Part shown: positions 10,090 to 19,029 of the stretch, piece by piece | Layout of the letters: every line of letters begins with the position of its first letter | How positions within the stretch are numbered: the first letter of the stretch is position 1 | Assembly: GCA_039583875.1 (NCBI GenBank) | Contig: CM077150.1 | Coordinates: forward strand, 1 to 64,000 | DNA: 64,000 nucleotides | Reading direction: 5' to 3' | Source of the DNA: Platanthera guangdongensis | Lineage: Eukaryota > Streptophyta > Magnoliopsida > Asparagales > Orchidaceae | Notes under the pieces: generated by a model | What the model saw: the letters and a program-made list of their open reading frames with translations, nothing else | Told to the model about the DNA's origin: nothing | Databases searched by the model: none | Translations under genes and position numbers: made by a program

Positions 10090-11514
10090 AGGATTTAGGG
10101 TGGATCCCACATGTCCAAGCAATAGCAGACGAGTTAGAGCCCTCCTCCTAGCACCTCACTCCATCACACCATGTGACTTTATCTTGGTTTTGGTCGACTG
10201 ACCCATGATCTGCACACCAGCCACCTGGCCGAGAATATTCAAATTCCTACGCCTCCTTACTTCGACGCTCTACCTTCCCCTTCTCGGGGAGCTGTTGGGA
10301 ACGCGCTGCCTCCCCTGCCACCCCGATCTAGTGGATCGGGCGAGGTCAGCTCTCCGGGCCGCCTGCCCCTTCCGATCGTCGGGATCCGGACCCTCAGGGG
10401 AAGGGCCTGCCTAAAACATATACTGCTCCCCCTTCGTCGATGTGCAACGCTCGGAGCTCTAAGGTACAGCGCGGTGGTCACATTAGTTGGGCACTGGGAT
10501 ACATACCATCGAAGTCCATCCCCTCGTCAAATGCAGATATCTCCCTGGCGGGTTCCTCCCCGATGGGAATGCATATCCCCTCGTCGTGAGTCTCCTGGTC
10601 GCGAGCGATCTCCACCTCATCGCGAGTATCGGTCACCAGTTTCTCGCATTGGTAATGATCATTGTCTTTCTATATGATGACTCTATTTTGCCACCTGCGT
10701 TGGCAATGGGTTGCTTCTTTTGTAGGTCATCCCCCTCTCCCATGGGTGTGTTGATTGATGTCATCAAACTCCCGTTGCGTGAGTATCAAGAGAAAGCGGC
10801 CTCGCCCTATCATGACCTCGAGACTCAAGTTTGATCAGCTGGCGATCTGCGATCCTCGTCGGTGCCTGGGCTTGCTTTAAACTCGCGTAGCCAAGTTGGA
10901 GGAAGTTGAGGAGTGTATGAATCTTGTGGAGTCTCGCTACTACGCAATCAACTTCATGGAACATCGCCTCGCAATGGTGGAACACCGACAGAAGCTGCTT
11001 CACAACGAACTCCTCACAATTCGGACGAGCATCAAGTCGGTTGGGCGACTAACGAGGATGGATGACGACGTCCTGCGATGTGAGGAACTCCTGAATCTGG
11101 TGAATGTGTACATGCAGCGACAGCGAGATCGAAGCTAAGCTGGGCGACATGCTCAACCTACTGATCGCTCAGAAAACCTGCACGGCCCCTAGTCTTTTTC
11201 TTATTTTAAATTTTGCGACTTTACTGTTAGCCCTATAATAATGTCGCATCGTTTTATTCTTGTATTTTGCATGGACATTCATTGGAGAAACTCGCTCCGC
11301 CGAGTAATTAATTCGTGATTATATCTTTTTTTGGCTCGTGCATAGGCGACAATCTTCATTTTGTGTTGGCGAATATCGATAGGTAGGTCGCTAGACTTGC
11401 TGTTAATGTAGGTGTATTCATGTTCCTTTTACGAGTATGCAGGTCGCTCCTGACATTCGCGCTTGAAAACCCGCTCGAAGTCGACGCTGAAGTCCGCTTG
11501 AATAAGCGAGGCAC
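10090..11514 (+). other. possible fragment of a spliced TE-associated gene with coiled coil
   Basis: No known domain is recognisable. Two things look gene-like. First, 10652-10725 has GT and AG ends (g|gtaatg ... ttttgtag|g) and 74 bp; splicing joins a Ser/Thr-rich frame to a frame running to about 10834. Second, 10896-11138 encodes a charged helical segment (EEVEECMNLVESRYY ... EHRLAMVEHRQKLLHNEL) with heptad-like leucines. The layout (Ser/Pro-rich part, 74-bp intron, coiled coil) recalls the antisense gene at 25550-26590 in the Tat element, so this may be a sense-oriented relic of a related gene. An AT-rich, 3'UTR-like stretch follows (11190-11330). Confidence 0.35.
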
Positions 11515-12693
11515 GCGTTCTTTTTGATTCGGGTGCTACCCACTCATTTGTGGCAAGGAGCTTTGCAGATCGACATCATTGGGCTGTCGACTGGTTAGAT
11601 GATCCTCTTAACATCAAGTTCCCCTCAAGAGATCTAGTACTCTCAAATCAGGGTATTCGGAAGTGTCCTACCTTGTTCGGAGGATTCTATGTGTTTGCGG
11701 ACCCGAAGGTATTATATTTGGAGGATTTTGACGTGATCTTGGGCATGGATTGGTTGTCAGTTATGATACAGTCATCCAATGCAAGGTTAAGGGTTTGGAT
11801 TTCATGATGGACAATGACCAACCCATGAACATGTATGGCTTGCCGCGTCAGGACTCCCCAATCATTTTTGTGGTACGTGCTCGAAAGTTCTTAGAGCCTG
11901 GATGCAAGACTTATCTTGTTTTTTTGGAAGCTGCTCGTAGTATGTCCGCGGTTGAGAACATTCTTGTGGTACGAGTGTTTCCATATGTTTTTCTGACTAG
12001 TCTTCATGTACTTCCTCTTGAGAGAGATGTGAAGTTCATTATATATCTTGAGCCATGTACTTGTCCTATTGCGAAAGCACCTTACCGCATGGTGCCACGT
12101 GAGTTGGAGGAGTTGCGCATCCAGTTTGATGAGTTATTGCAGTGTGGTTTTATCAGGCCTAGTTTTTCACCTTTGGGTGTTCTAGTCCTCTTTGTAAAGA
12201 AAAAGGATAGATAAAACGAGGTTGTGTATAGACTATTAGGAATTTAATAAGATGACGATCAAGAACAGATATTTGTTGCCTCAGATTGACAATTTGTTTG
12301 ACTAGTTGCGAGGTAATTCTGTTTTCACGAAGATTTACCTTTGCTCAGGCTATCATCAGTTGAGAATCTGCGAGTCAGATGTACCGCAGACTACTTTTCG
12401 TTTCTGATACGACCATTTTGAAATTTTGGTGATATTGTCTGGTTGAATAAATGCATCATTTGCTTTCATAAACATGATGAACAGAAGTGTTCAAGGACTT
12501 TCTGGATCATTTCGTGGTGGTATTCATCGATGATGTTCTGGTATATTCAAGAAGTGTTGAAGAGCATGTTTTGCATCTACGGTTAGTTTTGGCTACTCTG
12601 AGAGAGCATAAGTTGTATGTGAAGTTAAATAAGTGTGAATTTTGGTTATCTGATGTGTCCTTCTTAGTTCACATTGTAAGTAAGGATGGTATC
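11515..12693 (+). pseudogene. chromovirus protease and RT N-half, broken
   Basis: The protease starts at the catalytic DSGAT motif (11526-11540), followed by HSFVARSFAD and, at 11728-11760, FDVILGMDWLS. After a frame shift near 11760 the linker leads into the RT entry block (12080-12210: APYRMVPRELEELRIQFDELL, GFIRPS, VLFVKKKDR). The fingers/palm part (12215-12486) is full of stops. The YxDD block reads VVVFIDDVLVYSRS at 12516-12557, then KCEFWLSDVSFLVHIVS up to the insertion point of the Tat element at 12693. Confidence 0.88.
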
Positions 12694-13435
12694 TGTACAA
12701 CCCCGTTTCTGATGAGTGAGGTCGCCAGGAACCAGGCCGGCCGGTTCAGATCGCCCAAGCAGCATGCGAGCTCAGCAGAGGAATCTGAAGGCAGTAGGCG
12801 AGCTCGGTAGGGAAAGCCGAACCCGAGCTCGGCATTTGTCGCGACCCCGAGCTCGGCATTCGCCGAGCCAGGCCCGGGCTTCGTCGAGCTGAGCCCGACT
12901 AATGAAGGAAAATTGAAGGGTGAGCATAGTAGCCAGCTCGCAATCGCCCTATGGAGCTTGACAGCCAGCAGGCGAGCAGGATCTTCAGGGGTGGTCGAGC
13001 ACGCCCAGGTCTATGAGCTACTTTTTACTATTTCGCCCCTGCTGGCCTGCCCATAGCCTTTCAGAATAGCGGAGTTACGTTGTTGGCAGGCCAACCTGGA
13101 CTGCACATAGCCGTTCAGGACAACGACAGTTGGCTATTTGCAGGCCGTTTTCAAAAATCTATAAATAGGACACAAGGGGTACCTCAGCAAGCATGCTTCT
13201 TGTGCCCTCTTACTCCATCCTTCAAGCGCTTTCTGAGGATACCTTAGCTCGACCTTTGGCTAAGGAGGGGAAGTGCTCTAAGATCTTCCGGGTGTGTGGT
13301 GGGTCCTCCCCGCCGAGCCCTTGGGTCAGTTCTTCCTTGTTTCCCTTGTTATTTTGTTTGCAGGAGCGAAGTAGGTGTGCGATCACCCCTTCCCCGAGGG
13401 TGAACTCCACAAGAGACCGTTTTTCGGTTTCAACA
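12694..13435 (+). repeat. 5' LTR of the Tat element
   Basis: Begins tgtacaaccccg and ends ggtttcaaca. A TATA box (13160-13168) and the transcribed part with several gatcttccgg-like blocks follow. It is immediately followed by ttttggtgcggtgagcatgg, the expected site for primer binding, whose tRNA I did not identify. Confidence 0.95.
13160..13168 (+). promoter_or_regulatory. TATA box of the Tat 5' LTR
   Basis: tataaatag, about 275 bp before the LTR end; the same box is kept in the 3' LTR at 27232-27240. Confidence 0.7.
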
Positions 13436-13556
13436 TTTTGGTGCGGTGAGCATGGAGCGTGGTCAGTACAGAAAACCTTCAACGAGCTTGATGACATGAG
13501 GGCAAGGATTTGACAGGTCGGACTCGCCGCCCCCCACCCCCCCACCTCTGGCCACA

Positions 13557-14830
13557 GTGGGGATGTTCGAAGATTTTAGGAACGAGGTGCTGGGCCTCGT
13601 CAAGTTCGCACTCGGCACGCGGGCCGAGTGCTCGAATCCAGCTGTCCAGATCGCAGCCGCCCCCTCTCTGGGCGAGGACGCCCCCGACAGGCGAGCTGGG
13701 AAGGAAGTTGCCGAGGAGGGCCGGGGGTGCGAGCTCCCCGGGCGCGAGCTCTTACCCGGCTCGGTAGGCAGAGGCCGGATTGGAGAGTTGGGCCCGCGAT
13801 ACTCGCCAGCTCGCCCAGTAGGGGGAGGCAGCCCCTTCAGCGAGTTGGTCTCTTCAGCTCCAGTTCCAGAGGGGTTCAGGGAACCCGAGATGTCCTACTA
13901 CACCGGGAAGGGAGACCTGGTCCAACACGTCCAGTGGTTTGAGGATGTGGTCTCGATCCGGCAGATGTCGGATGGGTTCAAGTGTCGTCTCTTCGTCATC
14001 ACCCTCAAGGAGAAGGCGAGGGAGTGGTTCCACCAGCTGCCGACCAGCTCCATCTACTACTTTGAGGACCTGCAACGGGGGTTCATGTTGAGGTTCACTA
14101 CCTCGAAGAGGAGGAAAAAGGAGTCGGAGTCCCTGTTTCACATCAAACAGGGAGTGAACGAGACGTTGGGGAGCTACGTCGACCGGTTTCAGGAGGAGGT
14201 CACCCAAGTCCAGGAGATGTCGGGTCACAGTCTGATGATGGCTTTCACCCTGGGACTACAACAAGGTTTCTTCAGGATGGAGCTGAAGAGAGTGCCCCCC
14301 TCTCCTATGAGGATCCGATGGAAAGGGCGGCGAGAGAAGTTGACGGGGAGGCGTCAAATCCGGAGTTAGCCCGGAAGTTGGCTAGGTGGGCCACGGAGGA
14401 GGAGAAGGAGCCAAGAGGAAGAAGAGGGCAGGAGGAGAGGAGAGTTGAGCCCCGACAGAGGGAGCAGAGGAAGCTCCAGGGGCAACAACAGCCCAGGTGG
14501 GGGCGTCAGGAGCCCGACCGTCGGCTGGGCTGGAGGCCCGAGTGGCAAGAGCAGGGGCCACAGAGAGGGTACCAAGGAAGGGACCGCCATCAAGGGGGGC
14601 AGGATCAATTCCACCCCCAGGCTGGAGGCAAGCCCGGAGGCCTCGACTCCTCGATCAAGAACAGGCTATGGCCATATCCATAGGGGAGAGGAGGAGAGTA
14701 GCAAGGAGGAGGAGGAAAGAAGTTAAGGTGGAGTTGCCCCACTGCGACTTCCATCAAGAGGAAGGGCACGCCACAGCCACGTGCCCGGAGTTCCTCGAAA
14801 TGACGGAAAACAGGGAGCAGCAGCAGTAGC
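13557..14830 (+). pseudogene. Tat-element gag, frameshifted
   Basis: The first frame (13557-14369) has a variable Pro/Gly-rich N-terminus and then the capsid-type gag core at about residues 110-235 (VQHVQWFEDVVSIRQM, EKAREWFHQLPTSSIYYFED, FMLRFTTSKRRKKESESLFH). A frame shift near 14315 leads to an Arg/Gln-rich nucleocapsid-like stretch. Another near 14660 leads to CDFHQEEGHATATCPEF at about 14742-14795, the CxxH...GHxTxxC finger typical of Tat elements. Gag packages the RNA into particles. At least two indels break it. Confidence 0.85.
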
Positions 14831-15086
14831 AGGGGCGTCAGGAAGTGAGGATCGAGGAGGTCCTGCCTCGGGGCGGAGGAGGACCGTTGTGAAGACTGGG
14901 TGGACTTCGGGACCCGAGGAGGGATTAGAGAGATCCACAGGGGGGGGGGGGGGTGTTGAGGCCTCCCGGAGGGCGAGCCTGCATACCATGTATCGTCAGG
15001 AGCGTTGGATCCACATCCCAAACCCCACCCCCAGAAGAGAGGATCACCTTCTCGAGGAGCGATATGCCAGATCATGAGGATCCCTT

Positions 15087-15425
15087 TTGCGATGCGCTGG
15101 TCATCCAGACAGCCATCAAAAATTTTCCGTCTCTCGGATCCTCGTTGACAACAGAAGCTCCGTCAACGTCGTCTTTAAGAAGGCATTTGACGCGATGAAG
15201 GTAGAGACGAAGAGGGTGTTGGCCTCAGATGGGCCCTTGTTTGGATTTTCGGGGAAGAGGAAGGAGGTAGAAGGAGGAGTGGACCTCCATGTTACCCGAG
15301 GGGGGGGGGGGGGGGCAGTCCAAGAACTGCAGGTTCGTCATCGTGGATGCCCCCAACAGCTACAGCGCCATCTTCGGGAGGCCCCTCATCAGCGCCTTCG
15401 CTGCGTCCCCTCATCGTTCCATTAG
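15087..15425 (+). pseudogene. Tat-element aspartic protease, degenerate
   Basis: Reads RILVDNRSSVNVVFKKAF, where family members have VDTGSS: the catalytic Asp is kept but the Gly is Arg. GPLFGFSGK follows. A poly-G run of about twelve bases at 15301-15313 shifts the frame; the other frame then gives FVIVDAPNSYSAIFGRP, the protease C-terminus. A similar poly-G run at 14941-14953 lies upstream. The enzyme would not be functional. Confidence 0.85.
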
Positions 15426-15955
15426 TTCTTAAAGTTCAAAGTCGAGGAGATTCAGGTCCGGGTCAGGGGGGCCCAAGGTGGCGCGGGAATGCTTCGTCAC
15501 CGTTGTGAACTCCATCTCTTGGCAGGAGGGGGCCGAGGAGATGGAGCGAAGGATGGAGGAGGCGGAGCAGGAAGCTGGCAGGGAGGAGCTGGAGGTAGAG
15601 AGCTGTATCGAGGCTAAGGTGGCAGGAGGAGGTCGGGAGGAGTCGGCCGAGGCGATGGTCGTAGAAGAAGAGGTGGAGGCGGAGGTCCTCGTCTCAGAGG
15701 GGAGGGTTGCAGAAGAATGGGGGGAGCAGTCCAGGTTGGAGGCTGCGGAAGAGGTATTGGAGCTGGAGGTCCTCACCCGTGAAGGCAGGGTGGAGAAGGT
15801 CCGCGTCAGCGGAGGGCTGAACCCCGGAGGCTCAAGGCAGGATGCTGACATGAATCCAGAAGAACATGGACATCTTCGCATGGAGCGTCGCGGAGATGTC
15901 GGGGGTTGACGCGGATGTGGCTTGCCACCGCCTCAACTTGGACCTGGGAACACGC
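15426..15955 (+). other. protease-RT linker, Glu-rich
   Basis: The frame at 15478-15909 encodes a long Glu/Val/Ala-rich stretch ending in HPEEHGHLR-like residues, with AWSVAEMSGVDADVACHRL in the next frame (about 15875-15930), which is the normal start of the Tat RT region. Acidic low-complexity linkers at this place are common in the lineage. No catalytic motif is present. Confidence 0.6.
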
Positions 15956-16660
15956 CTCGTCCAATAAAAGAAGAGGTCTACCACGGACAAGCTGACCGAA
16001 CCCATCAGAGAGGAGGTGGTAAAGCTTCTCAAGGCCGGCTTCGTGTCCAAGATCCAATACCCCGGCTGGGTCTCCAACGTAGTTATGGTTAAAAAAGGAG
16101 ACGGCCGGTGGCGTATGTGTATCGACTTCTCTTTGCTTAATAAATCTTGTCCTAAGGACTGTTATACCTTGTCTCGGATCGACGAGCTGGTCTACTCGGC
16201 CGTTGATTTTTCTGTAATGAGTTTTCTAGATGCATTTTCAGGTTATCATCAAATCAGGATGCACCCCCCGGATGTCAAAGATGTCTCGTTCATCACGGGG
16301 GATGGATGCTACTGCTACAAAATGATGCCCTTCGGGCTGAAGAATGCAGGGGCGACCTATCAAAAGATGATGGATAGGGTTTTCAAAGAACAGAAGGGGA
16401 GGAACCTGGAGGTATAGGTAGATGATCTTATGATCAAGAGTCAGAATGTGGACTCTCACCTACAGGACCTAGAAGAGACCTTTGCCACTCTGCGCAAGTA
16501 CAAAATGCGGCTGAATTCCCTGAAGTGTGTCTTCGGGGCCAGCAGGGGGATGTTTTAGAGCATCTCCTCACCCCCGCGGGGGTCTAGCCGAATCCTGATA
16601 AGGTCAAGGCTATCATGGAGCTGGGGTCACCGCAGAATACCAAGGAGGTGCAACGGTTGA
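15956..16660 (+). pseudogene. Tat-element reverse transcriptase with amber in the YVDD motif
   Basis: Well-conserved RT: EEVVKLLKAGFVSKIQYPGW, VVMVKKGDGRWRMCIDF, SFLDAFSGYHQI (first catalytic Asp kept), MMPFGLKNAGATYQ. The active-site YVDD is written as stop-VDD: TAG at 16415-16417 replaces the tyrosine codon, and VDDLMIKSQ continues in frame. Further stops follow near 16557 (GMF-stop) and 16587. Apart from these the palm and thumb remain readable into SPQNTKEVQRLTGKL at 16615-16680. Confidence 0.93.
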
Positions 16661-17225
16661 CAGGGAAGCTGACAGGGTTAAGCAGGTTCCTCTCCTGGGC
16701 TGGGGAAGAAGTGCTCCCCCTTCTTCAAAACATTAAGGGGGGGGGGGCAAAAATTCGAGTGGACCAAGGAGTGCGAGGAGGCATTTCAGGCCCTCAAGAT
16801 GCAACTGACGCGGGCTCTATTACTCCAAGGGTCAAAGGAGGGGGAGGACCTATTTTTGTACCTCGGGGTCGGGGCGGAGGCATTGAACTCCGTCCTAGTT
16901 CGTGAAGAGGGGAAGAAGCAGCTCCCCACATACTACGTTAGCCGGGTCTTGAGGAAGGCCGAGCTCCGGTATCCAATCTTGGAGAAGCTGGCATTCGCCC
17001 TGATCATCTCGGCCCAGGAGGCTGCGGCCATATTTCCAGGCACACTCTATCTGAGTAGTGACTGACCATCCCCTCTGCAACATCTTTGAGGGGGTGGAGC
17101 ATTCTGGCAGGCTGGGCAAGTGGTCGGTGAAGTTGAGCGAGTTCGACATCTCCTTCGTCCCCCGCCTCTCGATCAAGGCTCAAGCGATGGCTGACGTTTT
17201 GGCTGATTATGTGATCGAAGTTGTG
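16661..17225 (+). pseudogene. Tat-element RNase H (first), frameshifted
   Basis: After LTGLSRFLSWAGEEVLPLL a poly-G run (16736-16746) shifts the frame. The continuation at 16799-17065 holds LYLGVGAEALNSVLVREEG and YYVSRVLRKAELRYPILEKLAFALI, the retroviral RNase H core. Another shift near 17060 leads to GRLGKWSVKLSEFDISFVPR and AMADVLADY, its C-terminal end. It normally removes RNA from the RNA/DNA hybrid. Confidence 0.88.
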
Positions 17226-17640
17226 GAGGAAGAGCTCGCTCGTCCGATCCCATGGAAGGTGAAGGTGGATGGCGCCTCGGGGAGGCATTCCCTGGGGGTA
17301 GGGGTGATCTTGGAGAGCCCCCAAGGAACTAGAATTGAGCAGACGGTAGGTGGTGCACTTCCCCATTACAAATAATCAGGCCAAGTATGAGGCCGTGATA
17401 GCAGGGCTGCGCCTGGCCAGGGAGCTGGGGGTGGCTGACGTGGAGGTCCTTACCGACTCCATGGTGGTAGCTTCCCAGATCAACGGGGAGTTTGAGGCAA
17501 GAGAGCCTACCATGCGGTTATACTTAGCCAAAGTGAAGGGGGTCATCAGCACATTCCTAACCTTCTCCATCCGACACGTGCCCAGGGAAGAAAACGGGCA
17601 GATCGACCAACTAGCGAAGCATGGTCCCCGGGTGGGGGGT
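17226..17640 (+). pseudogene. second (archaeal-type) RNase H of the Tat element
   Basis: WKVKVDGASGRHSLGVGVI (first Asp), then after a frame change at about 17350 NNQAKYEAVIAGLRLA (Glu), VLTDSMVVASQINGEF (second Asp) and FSIRHVPREENGQIDQLAK, where the last acidic position is kept. This is the additional RNase H that Tat elements acquired beside the ancestral one. One frameshift lies between the first and second blocks. Confidence 0.9.
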
Positions 17641-18972
17641 ACCATCACCGACCTATTCTGCCCTTCCATCGAAGAGGGAGAGCTCATGAAGATAAATCAG
17701 CGGCCATCGTGGATGGACTCGGTCACAACCTTCCTTTCCACGGGAGAGTATCCGGAGGGGGTGGACAAGAAGAAGCTCAGGTACAAATCAGCGTACTACC
17801 TCCTCCGGGACGGGCAGTTGTACAGGAAGACTCTCTCGGGGATGTTGGCTCATTGCGTGGCCGAGGGGGAAGTACAAAGAATCTTGGAAGAAGTCCACTC
17901 CGGGGAGTGTGGGAGTCACTCCAAGAGTCAGACCTTGGAAGGAAGGATCGTCAGGCAAGGGTATTTCTGGCCCACCCTGGGTCGTGATGCGACTGAGTTC
18001 ACAAGAAGATGTCACAAGTTCCAGTTGTTCGCCCCCCTCCAACTACAGCCGGCTCAGCAACTCAGGAGTATCACAGCCCCCTGACCCTTTGTCATTTGAG
18101 GGATGGACTTGGTTGGACCGTTCCCCCAGGCCAGTGGGCAAAGGAGGTTCCTGCTGGTAATGTTCGATTATTTCTCTAAGTGGTTGGAGGTGAAAGCGCT
18201 GGCCAAGGTAACCTCCCAGGTTACCAAAAACTTTGTTTGGGGAGAGATCATCTGCCATCATGGGCTGCCCCAGGCCATTGTCACGGATAACGGGCCCCAG
18301 TTCGCCAGCGCGGAGTTCACTAGTTTCTGCGAGCAGATTGGGATTGACCTCAGGTTCGCCTCAGTCCACCACCCTAGGAGCAACGGGCAGGTGGAGGCCG
18401 CGAACAAGATCATTGTTAACCTCCTAAAGAAGAAAGTTGAGAATATGAAAGGGAGCTGGGTGGAGCAACTTCCCGCGGTTCTCTGGGCCCTCAGAACCAC
18501 CCCCAATACAGCAACATGGGAGACTGCTTTCAAGCTCTCCCATGGGTGTGAGGCAGTACTCCCCGTGGAGTTTGAAGTTCAAACACCTCGACTTGTCGCA
18601 GCAGGGGAAGGCAGGGAAGAATGGCAGGCCGAGAACGAAGAAGAGCTGCGGCTCTCTCTTGACATGGTGGAGGAGCTGCGAGACCTTTCCGTCATCCGAC
18701 AGGAAAATATGAAGAGGAGGATGACCAAGTACTTTGACAAGCATGTCAGAGTCAAACATTTCGTGGAGGAGGACTTGGTCCTGAAGAAAGTAGACGCGGC
18801 AGGAAGGTCTGCAACTGTGGGAAAGCTCAACCCTAGCTGGGAGGGACCATTCATTATAAAAGAGGCATTGAAATTAGGAGGGTGTGGACTCCAAAATGTA
18901 GAGGGTGAGACCCTAAGTCTTACTTGCAGTAGTGATGACTTGAAGCGCTTTTTTCTTAAAACATGTAAGTAG
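17641..18972 (+). pseudogene. Tat-element integrase, nearly intact
   Basis: The zinc domain is at about 17870-18030 (EEVHSGECGSHSKSQTLEGR ... CHKFQLFAP; the second Cys of CHKCQ-type motifs is Phe/Leu). A frame shift near 18080 leads to the open frame 18103-18972: MDLVGPFPQASGQRRFLLV (first Asp), VTDNGPQFASAEF (second Asp), HHPRSNGQVEAANK (Glu), then LWALRTTPNTATWETAF and a C-terminal strand-rich part ending near DLKRFFL. The C-terminal part is duplicated at 19657-19990. Confidence 0.92.
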
Positions 18973-19029
18973 TACTTTGATTTTTAATAAAATTCTTTGA
19001 CATATCAATCCTGTCGTCGTAGTTTGTAC

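Noticed and set aside
13193..13545. Overlapping 106- and 107-aa frames on both strands in the Tat 5' LTR and its flank
   Set aside because: LTR sequence; the same frame is broken in the 3' LTR copy.
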